DNA from: Alginatibacterium sediminis
GTDB lineage: Bacteria; Pseudomonadota; Gammaproteobacteria; Enterobacterales; Celerinatantimonadaceae
DNA length: 64,000 bases
Direction: 5' to 3'
NCBI RefSeq assembly: GCF_003610775.1
Contig: NZ_RAQO01000004.1
Location: 124,001 to 188,000, forward strand
Every line of letters starts with the position of its first letter. The stretch's first letter is position 1. The position numbers and the translations under genes were made by a program. The notes below the pieces were generated by a model. The model saw nothing but the letters and a program-made list of their open reading frames with translations. It searched no databases and was not told the origin of the DNA. Shown piece after piece: positions 46,220-53,254 of the stretch.

Positions 46220-47368
46220 TTATCGGCTAACAATATCGCCTAACTGGATACTATCCGCCATGCTTGGGTCGTTAGCTTTTACTACGGCACTCTTTTGAAA
46301 TACTTGTTCAATTGTTACATCCGTACCAGCGTCAAAGCGCTGCTGACGCGGAATATCCCAATCACCCCATTGAAAACTTTGATGCTGAACTTTCATCTGT
46401 TGACCAACCTGTAAAGAGTTGGCACTTCCAATATTTATTTGCCAACGATTATCACCCAAATCAGTGACTATCTTCGCCTGTAGTTTTTGACAAGCTAACA
46501 AGCTATCAACTTCACCTAAGACTTGCTTTAGTGCGGCACTGACGGTTTGACCATAGCTTGATAACCAGAACTTGGACGAGTAGGGGTCTACTATCTCTTG
46601 TGATTTGAATTTCCATTGAGACTGTACTGATACACGCTTGTTATATACTTCTTCAAGGTCAGCTACGCTATACAAACGGGCGTTCATAACAAAATGTCTT
46701 TCCGGATAACTTATTTGAACAAATGTTGGTTTATAAGGGCCACTGAGCGATAGGTTTTCAATTTCTAAGGCTAATAGATATTGTGCGTCATATTTTTCGG
46801 CATAGTTTTTAATTGCAGCGAAAGTGTTTTTTCCAGATTGGTAGTGATTTATTGGAAGGTTCGAGGCTTGGATAGGCAGCATACTCGGGCTGTACTCTCG
46901 AGCCAAGTTGTAAGCGCGTAGACCGAGTGATTCAGGTAATTGGTATATTTGCCCAATTCTAGCTTGTTGTTGATCGCGTAGTTGAGGCGCCAAAATTAGT
47001 AAGCTATGCCTGGCACCAGCAGCAGAGCACTGGCTCGAACCGACAAAGACATCTGCTGCCAGACGTACGGTGTAAAAATCCAGACTTTGGCTTTCCTGCA
47101 AGATTTTAATGTTATGCAAAGTGCCTTTGGTAACAATCTCTAATTGGTCTAATGTAAGTAAACCTCCACTCATTTGTTGAATACTCGTGACAGAGGCCCC
47201 GCTATAAAGCAGTAGTTGTTGCATGGCCGCCTGAGTAGCTTTGGCTTTAGCTTGCGCAATATCGCCATTGCCAATCGCTGCTTGCCCTTGAGCTTCAAAA
47301 TAAGCGGCTTGAGAGAACAAAGGCACGAGCAATACCAGCCACACTAAATGTAGTAATCGCTTTTGCAT
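46220..47368 (-). CDS. flgT: flagellar H-ring protein FlgT
   Basis: This 382-aa periplasmic protein has a signal peptide (about 1-21, ending SQA). In Vibrio, FlgT forms the H ring around the basal body that holds the MotX/MotY stator ring and supports fast sodium-driven rotation. The start of the mature protein (YFEAQGQAAIGNGDIAQAKAKATQAAM) and the late LQVGQQMKVQHQ segment are typical. It is transcribed away from flgO, with a sigma54-type promoter upstream. Confidence 0.92.
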   Translation of the reverse strand: MQKRLLHLVWLVLLVPLFSQAAYFEAQGQAAIGNGDIAQAKAKATQAAMQQLLLYSGASVTSIQQMSGGLLTLDQLEIVTKGTLHNIKILQESQSLDFYTVRLAADVFVGSSQCSAAGARHSLLILAPQLRDQQQARIGQIYQLPESLGLRAYNLAREYSPSMLPIQASNLPINHYQSGKNTFAAIKNYAEKYDAQYLLALEIENLSLSGPYKPTFVQISYPERHFVMNARLYSVADLEEVYNKRVSVQSQWKFKSQEIVDPYSSKFWLSSYGQTVSAALKQVLGEVDSLLACQKLQAKIVTDLGDNRWQINIGSANSLQVGQQMKVQHQSFQWGDWDIPRQQRFDAGTDVTIEQVFQKSAVVKANDPSMADSIQLGDIVSR

Positions 47369-47407
47369 GCGCTTCCTTATAATGAATTCGTGTAATTGTC
47401 TAAGTCA

Positions 47408-47424
47408 TGCAATTATTAATCCAA
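47408..47424 (-). promoter_or_regulatory. sigma54-type promoter of flgT
   Basis: Minus strand TGGATTAATAATTGCA has GG and GC separated by 10 bases, with a perfect TTGCA at -12; the -24 element is TGGAT rather than TGGCA. It lies about 40 bases upstream of the flgT start. Confidence 0.6.
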
Positions 47425-47464
47425 ATTGATTATCATGGGATTAAAATTGTAGATCATGATGTTT

Positions 47465-47483
47465 ATGGCGTAATTTTTGCATT
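47465..47483 (+). promoter_or_regulatory. sigma54-type promoter of flgO-flgP
   Basis: TGGCGTAATTTTTGCA matches TGGCAC-N5-TTGCA well, with GG-N10-GC spacing (GG 47467-47468, GC 47479-47480). It lies 38 bases before the flgO ATG at 47518, which also argues against the longer frame starting at 47407. Confidence 0.75.
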
Positions 47484-47517
47484 TGATTCTCAGAGATTTT
47501 GGATAAAGGACACGTCA

Positions 47518-48120
47518 ATGATAGGAACAACAATTAAACAATTAGCAGTAATCATGCTGTGCGTTACTGCGATGCTTGGTTGTAGCTCTACAGTTGTTCA
47601 TCATGACCAATATGAGCCTGCAAAGCTTAGGCCACCGGTTGAGCCTAGTTACTACGGACAAGTAAATCGAATGGCCGCCGAAATTGTAGCCCGTGGCAGC
47701 ATACGTAGTTCAGACCGCGTTGTCATCGCTAGTATCGTTGACCTTGATGCTTTAGATAACACCAGCGCATTTGGTCGACAACTTGCTGAATCATTGCATG
47801 CAGCATTAACTATGCAGCAAGTACAAGTGATTGAGCCACGCATAACTGGCAAATTGTTGACTGATGTTGGCGAAGGTGAGTTTGCAATGAGTCGCGATGC
47901 CGAAAAGTTGACACAACGCCATCAAATCACTCACATGTTGGTGGGCACTTATCAAGAAAGTAATGAAGGCAAACATGTAAACTTTCGGATAGTGAATACT
48001 AAAAGTAATAATGTAGATGGTGCCGCTTACGGGTTCTTTTTACATTCGAGTAGTAATGCCCCAATGGCTGTAAGTATTAATAATGGGATTTTGGAGCGAA
48101 ACGATGTTAAAGCGATATAA
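47518..48120 (+). CDS. flgO: FlgO family outer-membrane lipoprotein
   Basis: This 200-aa protein has a lipoprotein signal peptide (lipobox MLGC, Cys near residue 21) and a FlgO domain (about 50-165: VVIASIVDLDALDNTSAFGRQLAESL, then FAMSRDAEKL and HMLVGTYQ). FlgO and FlgP are needed for flagellar stability in Vibrio. The start at 47518 follows AAGGA and the sigma54 promoter. It overlaps flgP by 17 bases. Two further FlgO-domain proteins follow downstream and look closer to each other than to this one, so orthology to Vibrio FlgO is not certain. Confidence 0.8.
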   Translation: MIGTTIKQLAVIMLCVTAMLGCSSTVVHHDQYEPAKLRPPVEPSYYGQVNRMAAEIVARGSIRSSDRVVIASIVDLDALDNTSAFGRQLAESLHAALTMQQVQVIEPRITGKLLTDVGEGEFAMSRDAEKLTQRHQITHMLVGTYQESNEGKHVNFRIVNTKSNNVDGAAYGFFLHSSSNAPMAVSINNGILERNDVKAI

Positions 48121-48589
48121 GCTTAGCCTACGCAAACGCTATTTGATGATAGCTATTACAACTATACTCATCAGTGCCTGTAGTTTACCGACTGAACATA
48201 AAGTGTGGAAACATGAGTCCCCTGAGCAATTTGTAGTGCTAAGTGCGGTAGGTTACGCCCCCATTTCAGCGCAACAAGGTCAAAGCGATCAACACAAAAC
48301 CTTACAAGCGATGCAAGCCTCAAAGTTGGACGCTTATCGTGAACTGTCAGAGCGAGTTTACGGTCAAGAGATTAGCGCCCAGAGTTCAGTTGCTGACATG
48401 GTGCTGGGGCAGACCCAACTGCAAAGCTCTGTTTCCGGAGTCATTCGCGGAGCACGGGTCAAACGCAGTTATGCCTTAGATGACACCTACATCACAGAGC
48501 TTGAATTAGACTTTGCTGAAATCTATCAGGTAATAGCTTCGCAAGTTACGCCCAGAACTGAGCAAATTGATAGTACGATTGCTTTCTAA
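48104..48589 (+). CDS. flgP: flagellar lipoprotein FlgP (LPP20 family)
   Basis: This 161-aa lipoprotein has the lipobox ISAC (Cys near residue 26). The LPP20/FlgP-type segment LQAMQASKLDAYRELSERVYGQEI (about 67-90) and GVIRGARVKRSYAL are visible. FlgP forms an outer-membrane-associated ring at the flagellar base in Vibrio and Campylobacter. The ATG at 48104 has GGAG upstream; the frame extends to 48083. It is coupled to flgO by overlap. A sigma28-type promoter lies just downstream. Confidence 0.88.
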   Translation: MLKRYKLSLRKRYLMIAITTILISACSLPTEHKVWKHESPEQFVVLSAVGYAPISAQQGQSDQHKTLQAMQASKLDAYRELSERVYGQEISAQSSVADMVLGQTQLQSSVSGVIRGARVKRSYALDDTYITELELDFAEIYQVIASQVTPRTEQIDSTIAF

Positions 48590-48615
48590 TGTAAGCGAAA
48601 GTCGTAAGCTTAGGG

Positions 48616-48642
48616 TAAAGTTTTTACGCTAGGGGCCGTTAA
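48616..48642 (+). promoter_or_regulatory. sigma28-type promoter of the lipoprotein/flgO-like genes
   Basis: TAAAGTTT (48616-48623) is a perfect sigma28 -35. An 11-base spacer follows, then GCCGTTAA (48635-48642), one base from the consensus -10 GCCGATAA. It lies 35 bases before the ATG at 48677. This is the best sigma28 match in the window. Confidence 0.8.
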
Positions 48643-48676
48643 CTAGTTTATATCCTAGTCATTGAGAACAATTATA

Positions 48677-48949
48677 ATGAGCCCAAAGCTTGCGACAGTA
48701 CTAGCCTGCCTCGTGTTAAGTGCATGTTCACAAACACCAGAAACTGTGAATTCGCCAATCACTACTAGCCATAGCTATCATTATACCTCTGACTTCAATG
48801 ATGCTTATGGCAACTCTTATGTCTATGAAGACGGCTTTAGTCATACTCATAACAATCCAGCAATCGTTAATGGCTATCTTCAAGGTACACAGTCGGGCAC
48901 GATTTACTCTAGACGTCAGCATCAAGCCGTTCAGACACAGGGAGAGTAA
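48677..48949 (+). CDS. small lipoprotein, 90 aa, flagellar-locus
   Basis: I do not recognise this protein. It has a lipoprotein signal (lipobox LSAC, Cys near residue 17) and a mature part of about 73 residues rich in Tyr, His, Ser and Asn (HSYHYTSDFNDAYGNSYVY). The ATG at 48677 is chosen from the signal peptide; the frame extends to a TTG at 48662. It is the first gene after the sigma28 promoter and one base before a FlgO-like gene, so it is probably an outer-membrane flagellar accessory. Confidence 0.65.
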   Translation: MSPKLATVLACLVLSACSQTPETVNSPITTSHSYHYTSDFNDAYGNSYVYEDGFSHTHNNPAIVNGYLQGTQSGTIYSRRQHQAVQTQGE

Positions 48950-48950
48950 T

Positions 48951-49601
48951 ATGTCTGTATATTTTAAGCGCCAAGTGGGCTTGTCTGCAGCAATATTGTT
49001 GTTGTCAGCTTGCAGCGCGACAAGCTCTAACTCGAATAGCAACTCGGCGCAAGCACAGCGAGCTCCTGCTGCACATCGATTACCTGGCAATACAGGTGCT
49101 CCAATTCCACAAGCTGCGAGTATGGAAAGCTTGAGTGATTATGTTGCGCAGTTGTCATACCGTTTGGTGAGCAGTAGCCACTATGTTTCACAATCGACGC
49201 CGCTTGCTGTGGCGTCATTTGTTGAGTTACAAAATCTAAAAGCAACAAGCCTATTTGGACTCCAAATCGAAGAAAGCATGCTTTCGCAATTACAGCATTA
49301 TGGTTTCTCGGTGATTGACTATAAAGCCACCGGTTTTATGCGTATTACACCGGAAGGTGACTTCGTTTTTAGTCGAGATGTGAAAGAACTGCCAAGGCGG
49401 CATCCCATTGAGTACTATGTCAGTGGAACCTACAGCCGCAGCAAAGAAGGTATTATTGTCAATGCTCGTATTATCGGCGTTGAGTCTAAGGTTATTGTGG
49501 CGTCAGCAGAGCAGCTGATCCCTCACCACGTTTATTATAGCTCGGTGCCAAAGGTGAGCCCTAAACGTACTTCTGAACTGTTAGTTCAAAATCGCAAATA
49601 A
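48951..49601 (+). CDS. FlgO-domain lipoprotein, second paralogue
   Basis: This 216-aa lipoprotein has the lipobox LSAC (Cys near residue 22), a Ser/Asn-rich linker and a FlgO domain (about 60-190: LSDYVAQLSYRLVSSSHYV, PLAVASFVELQNL, SLFGLQIEESML, VIDYKATG, GDFVFSRDVKEL). This form resembles Vibrio FlgO more than the gene at 47518 does. The start at 48951 follows GGGAGAG; a long upstream extension is out of context. It is co-transcribed with the small lipoprotein and the third paralogue. Confidence 0.82.
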   Translation: MSVYFKRQVGLSAAILLLSACSATSSNSNSNSAQAQRAPAAHRLPGNTGAPIPQAASMESLSDYVAQLSYRLVSSSHYVSQSTPLAVASFVELQNLKATSLFGLQIEESMLSQLQHYGFSVIDYKATGFMRITPEGDFVFSRDVKELPRRHPIEYYVSGTYSRSKEGIIVNARIIGVESKVIVASAEQLIPHHVYYSSVPKVSPKRTSELLVQNRK

Positions 49602-49611
49602 GGGAATGCTG

Positions 49612-50571
49612 ATGAAAACTGTCTTAAGTCCTATAGCGCTAATACTAAGCCTGAGTGCTTGTGCTCCAAATACGGTGGTAGAAGAAGCCATTGTCTATGA
49701 CCAGGATGTTCACGCAGTCCCTCATGATCATGCTGCTCATAATCGCTCTGCGGTTGCAATTACACAAGATGGACAGATGCTGCTCTATGATGTTAACGAT
49801 CCACGGATGTTAAATATCAACAGTAATAGTGCTTCTTATCAACGAGGGGTTACGGTTAATTCTATAAAGGCGGGTGAATTTGAAGCCTTAGCATCCAATC
49901 CATCGGTAGTACCGCTGCAGCGAAGTATCGATTCAAATGGTCTTGAGGTTGGACCGAGTGCTTTGGTACTCGGGAGCGGTCAAAGTCGAATAATCTCCCC
50001 TACTAAAAAGCCTTCTCCAGCGCCCCATTATTTGAGCGGTGTAACGTTAACTGACTATACACAATTGTTAGCGAAGCAATTGGTGAGCAGTTCGCATAAA
50101 GTAAATACGAATACCGCTATTGGAATTGCATCATTTGTTTCGTTACATGAGTTTGAACAAACCAATTTATTTGGAATGCAGGTCTCTGAAAGCTTGATCT
50201 TTGAAATGCAACAATGGGGCTTTAACGTCATTGACTACAAAATGACAGGGCGGCTTAAGATTACCGAAAAAGGTGACTTTGTCTTTAGCCGTGATGTGAA
50301 AAGCTTACAACGTAGTCAACCTATTGAATACTTATTAGTTGGCACCTTTAGCGGTACACAAGATGGAGTTTTGCTTAATGCGCGTCTCATCGATGCGGAG
50401 TCTAAATCGGTGGTAGCAACATCGCAGCAATGGGTGCCATCATATGTTTATCAGCGAAGTATGCCAGCAAGCCCTAGCGCTAGTCCGCGTATGAAAGATG
50501 GTATTGTTATCTTGGATCCTCAGGTTCAACCGGCGAGTCCTAAATCAAGTCAGTGGGGCGAGCGAGGTTAG
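49612..50571 (+). CDS. FlgO-domain lipoprotein, third paralogue
   Basis: This 319-aa lipoprotein has the lipobox LSAC (Cys near residue 17). About 120 residues with no recognised domain follow, then a FlgO domain (about 140-275: LTDYTQLLAKQLVSSSHKV, IGIASFVSLHEF, NLFGMQVSESLI, VIDYKMTG, GDFVFSRDVKSL). It shares long identities with the second paralogue, which suggests tandem duplication. The ATG at 49612 is 6 bases after AGGGA; an ATG at 49606 abuts it. The terminator at 50580 ends the operon. Confidence 0.82.
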   Translation: MKTVLSPIALILSLSACAPNTVVEEAIVYDQDVHAVPHDHAAHNRSAVAITQDGQMLLYDVNDPRMLNINSNSASYQRGVTVNSIKAGEFEALASNPSVVPLQRSIDSNGLEVGPSALVLGSGQSRIISPTKKPSPAPHYLSGVTLTDYTQLLAKQLVSSSHKVNTNTAIGIASFVSLHEFEQTNLFGMQVSESLIFEMQQWGFNVIDYKMTGRLKITEKGDFVFSRDVKSLQRSQPIEYLLVGTFSGTQDGVLLNARLIDAESKSVVATSQQWVPSYVYQRSMPASPSASPRMKDGIVILDPQVQPASPKSSQWGERG

Positions 50572-50579
50572 TTCGTCTC

Positions 50580-50623
50580 AGATACAAAAAAACGAAGCTA
50601 TTGGCTTCGTTTTTTTTGTATCT
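50580..50623. terminator. bidirectional terminator, flgO-like / flgN
   Basis: A long inverted repeat has arms AACGAAGC/GCTTCGTT extended by A7/T8 and by AGATAC/GTATCT. It lies between convergent flgO-like (plus) and flgN (minus) genes. Confidence 0.9.
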
Positions 50624-50639
50624 GTTACTTGTCGATAAA

Positions 50640-51062
50640 TCAGGCGGTGTAATCTTTACCAAGCCGAGACGCAATATTCTTTTGACCAGCTTTATCGTAA
50701 GTGGTGCTATTGCCACTCGTAAGTTGTTGTAAAAATTCTCGCTGAGTGCGAGTTTTTTGGCTGGAGGCAATAATGATTTTTTCTAAGACATCATTTTTTT
50801 CTTGGCATTGCAAAAGGGTCACATTGATTGAATCGCGCATGCTTGTTAGTTGGGGTATTTGAGCAATTGAATCACGCTGTTGGTGTTCTGATAGTAATTG
50901 GTCATTGCTTTCAAGAGAAGTAAGTAGGACGTTTTTTTGTTTGCTTAAATCAATGATATGCTCAGCTTGTTCTTGTTCTAAGGCTAGTTTTTCTTGATCC
51001 AAAAGCAGCAATAGCTCTTCAACAAGCTGTTGCTGCGTTTCTAAAATCTGTTCTATTAACAT
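50640..51062 (-). CDS. flgN: flagellar export chaperone FlgN
   Basis: This 140-aa, strongly helical, Gln/Leu-rich protein has the typical FlgN opening MLIEQILETQQQLVEELLLLLDQEKLAL. FlgN is the cytoplasmic chaperone for the hook-associated proteins FlgK and FlgL. It follows flgM by 3 bases on the minus strand. Identification rests on length, coiled-coil character and position. Confidence 0.85.
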   Translation of the reverse strand: MLIEQILETQQQLVEELLLLLDQEKLALEQEQAEHIIDLSKQKNVLLTSLESNDQLLSEHQQRDSIAQIPQLTSMRDSINVTLLQCQEKNDVLEKIIIASSQKTRTQREFLQQLTSGNSTTYDKAGQKNIASRLGKDYTA

Positions 51063-51065
51063 TGA

Positions 51066-51389
51066 TTAGCCATATATTGTATCGAGCTGAGATTCGAAAC
51101 CACCCATCTTTTGAGCAACACGTTCGGCATTGACTTGATAGCTACCATCGGCAACAGCGGCTTTAATTTGCTCAAAGCGAGCGCTCTTACTTGTATCTTC
51201 ACCAATCAAAGATTGTTGCACTTGATGTAGTTGTTGGGCTTGTTCAGTAATCATAACCGAATCCTGGGCTGCGGCAGGCTTGCCACTGCTTTTGCCTGAA
51301 CTAGTGGTATCGTTCGAACGATTTTCGTTGACTTTGGCATTATCGAGGACACTACGTCCAGCACCTAAGTTATTGATGTTCATAGCCAT
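51066..51389 (-). CDS. flgM: anti-sigma28 factor FlgM
   Basis: This 107-aa protein has an Asn/Ser-rich N-terminal half and a C-terminal FlgM domain (about 45-105: VMITEQAQQLHQVQQSL, FEQIKAAVADGSYQVNAERVAQKM). It binds FliA until the hook is complete and is then exported. It has a sigma28-type promoter of its own and may also be read from flgA, giving the usual feedback loop. Confidence 0.9.
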   Translation of the reverse strand: MAMNINNLGAGRSVLDNAKVNENRSNDTTSSGKSSGKPAAAQDSVMITEQAQQLHQVQQSLIGEDTSKSARFEQIKAAVADGSYQVNAERVAQKMGGFESQLDTIYG

Positions 51390-51428
51390 GTCGGCTCTCC
51401 ACTAAAAAATAAACTTTCTTGATTATAT

Positions 51429-51455
51429 ATATCGACGCGATTTCTCGAATCTTTA
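51429..51455 (-). promoter_or_regulatory. sigma28-type promoter of flgM-flgN
   Basis: Minus strand TAAAGATT (51455-51448), 11-base spacer, GTCGATAT (51436-51429). This is seven of eight and six of eight against TAAAGTTT and GCCGATAA, with exact spacing, 40 bases before the flgM start. Confidence 0.65.
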
Positions 51456-51470
51456 GTTTTTTTTCACTAT

Positions 51471-52160
51471 TTATTGCAAATGAATTTTTACAAGACCGCT
51501 GGCGACAACAAAAGCATTTATTTTTCGTTGTGACTTATTGTTTATAACGCGAATTCTATCACCAATTGTACCGTCGTTTAAAGCGGTTCCGTCGGTAGAT
51601 ATGCTTAAACCTGTACCGACAACTTCAATCGTAATCGGATCTCCTTCACAAACAATACACAAATCGCGGCTTTTTATCAGTTGCCCTGGCCTTAGTTTGC
51701 GTTTAACTCGAGCACCTTCAAGTCCTTCAATGTCTTGGTAATAATCGCCACGTACTTTAGACTCTGCTAAGTACTCTCGCTTTATGTTGCTTGAGGACAA
51801 TAGTTGACCTTCAGCGATGTGCTCACGGACAACGATGGCTGGTTTTAAAATACTAACCCTAACCGGAATATACACACGCCAGTTAATATCGTCAGCGCAG
51901 GTTACTAGTACGGAGTTGGACCGGCGTATTTTTGTTTGGGTTAAGCGTAAATTGAAATTGCTGCTGCATTCAATAATATGAGTGCGTTTATCAATCTCAG
52001 CTACGTCAATCTCAATTCGTGTGTCAGCGCCACTTTCAAGCTGACTTAACACTAACTGTTCGGCTTGATCTTGTAGCTGTTGCTGCGTCGTTGCCGCAAA
52101 TGAGGCAAAGTTTGGCAAAAAAGCTAAACTAATCATTAATATGAACTTAAACATTTTCAT
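51471..52160 (-). CDS. flgA: flagellar P-ring assembly chaperone FlgA
   Basis: This 229-aa periplasmic protein has a signal peptide (about 1-22, FANFASFAA-like end). The C-terminal SAF-type region has EHIAEGQLLSSSNIKRE and KRKLRPGQLIKSRDL, followed by a FlgA C-terminal beta domain (INNKSQRKINAFVVASG). FlgA assists FlgI ring formation. The start is ATG at 52160 after GGAAG; the frame runs 31 codons further upstream without support. It is divergent from cheV and followed by flgM. Confidence 0.9.
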   Translation of the reverse strand: MKMFKFILMISLAFLPNFASFAATTQQQLQDQAEQLVLSQLESGADTRIEIDVAEIDKRTHIIECSSNFNLRLTQTKIRRSNSVLVTCADDINWRVYIPVRVSILKPAIVVREHIAEGQLLSSSNIKREYLAESKVRGDYYQDIEGLEGARVKRKLRPGQLIKSRDLCIVCEGDPITIEVVGTGLSISTDGTALNDGTIGDRIRVINNKSQRKINAFVVASGLVKIHLQ

Positions 52161-52285
52161 ATTGCTTCCGATATATAGGCATAAGTAATAAATATTTCTG
52201 TATAATCTAATTAACTGCCGGTCTTGTTGAGGAAGACGACAATATCTTGGCACAAGTAAAAATTTGTATTCTGTAGACGCTAATT

Positions 52286-52302
52286 TGCAAAATGCATGCC
52301 TT
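52286..52302 (-). promoter_or_regulatory. sigma54-type promoter of flgA
   Basis: Minus strand AGGCATGCATTTTGCA has GG-N10-GC spacing (GG at 52300-52299, GC at 52288-52287), with a perfect TTGCA and a GGCAT -24 element. It lies about 130 bases upstream of flgA. The -12 core TTTGCAAA is palindromic and could serve both strands. Confidence 0.55.
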
Positions 52303-52322
52303 AAATTTATGGAGCGAAATAT

Positions 52323-53237
52323 ATGGCCGGAATCTTAGACTCGGTAAATCAAAGAACGCAATTGGTTGGACAAAACCGCCTTGAATTGTTGCTGTTTAAG
52401 CTTGCCGGAAGACAACGCTACGGGATTAATGTTTTTAAAGTGAAAGAAGTTCTGCAATGTCCTCCTTTAACTTCGTTGCCTAAGTTGAACTCTGTCATTA
52501 GAGGCGTTGCGCATATTCGTGGTCAAACTATTTCTGTCATCGACTTAAGTTTGGCAACTGGCGGTCCAGCTATTCAAGACTTAGAAAACCGGTTTATTAT
52601 TATTTCAGAATACAATCGCTCGGTGCAGGGATTCTTAGTTGGATCGGTTGAACGTATTGTGAACACCAACTGGGAAGACATTTTGCCGCCACCTAAAGGC
52701 TCAGGCAAAATGAATTATCTTACCGCCGTCACAGAAGTCGATAAGGAACTTATTTCAATCTTAGATGTTGAAAAAATTCTAGATGAAATCTCTCCTGTAT
52801 CAACCGTCGTTAGTCAGTCTATTGTTGATGAGGCTGCAGCTAATCTGAAAATTGACAAGAAGGTTTTGGTTGTCGATGATTCCTCTGTTGCCCGCAACCA
52901 AGTTAAGCGAGCAGTGACTTCCCTGGGTGTTGAAGCACTGTTATGTAAAGACGGACGTGAAGCTATCGATTTGCTTAAATCCATGGCCAAAGATGGGCCT
53001 ATAGGTGACCAAATCGCTCTTATCATTTCAGATATAGAAATGCCGGAGATGGATGGTTATACATTAACAGCTGAAGTGAGATCGACACCTGAACTTAAAG
53101 ATCTTCACATTATATTGCATACCTCGCTTAGTGGGGTGTTTAACCAAGCGATGGTCGACAAAGTAGGAGCTAATGCCTTTATTGCTAAGTTTAGCCCTGA
53201 TGAATTGGCAAATGCGGTTCGTAATTCTATTTCGTAA
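52323..53237 (+). CDS. cheV: chemotaxis coupling protein CheV
   Basis: This 304-aa protein has an N-terminal CheW-like domain (about 15-160, LLLFKLAGRQRYGINVFKVKEVL). A receiver domain follows (about 180-302), with VLVVDDSSVARNQV, the phospho-acceptor Asp in IISDIEMPEMDGY and Lys in FIAKFSP. CheV couples receptors to CheA and may act as a phosphate sink. The ATG follows GGAG. It is followed by cheR after 17 bases, the conserved cheV-cheR-flgB arrangement. Confidence 0.95.
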   Translation: MAGILDSVNQRTQLVGQNRLELLLFKLAGRQRYGINVFKVKEVLQCPPLTSLPKLNSVIRGVAHIRGQTISVIDLSLATGGPAIQDLENRFIIISEYNRSVQGFLVGSVERIVNTNWEDILPPPKGSGKMNYLTAVTEVDKELISILDVEKILDEISPVSTVVSQSIVDEAAANLKIDKKVLVVDDSSVARNQVKRAVTSLGVEALLCKDGREAIDLLKSMAKDGPIGDQIALIISDIEMPEMDGYTLTAEVRSTPELKDLHIILHTSLSGVFNQAMVDKVGANAFIAKFSPDELANAVRNSIS

Positions 53238-53254
53238 CTGAGAAGGTAGCGATA

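Noticed and set aside
48728-49090. 120-aa frame on the minus strand
   Set aside because: It lies opposite the small lipoprotein and the second FlgO-like gene, both of which have signal peptides and ribosome-binding sites.
52250-52275. TTGGCAC as a -24 sigma54 element for cheV
   Set aside because: The position 10 bases after GG does not have GC; there is no -12 element at the right distance.
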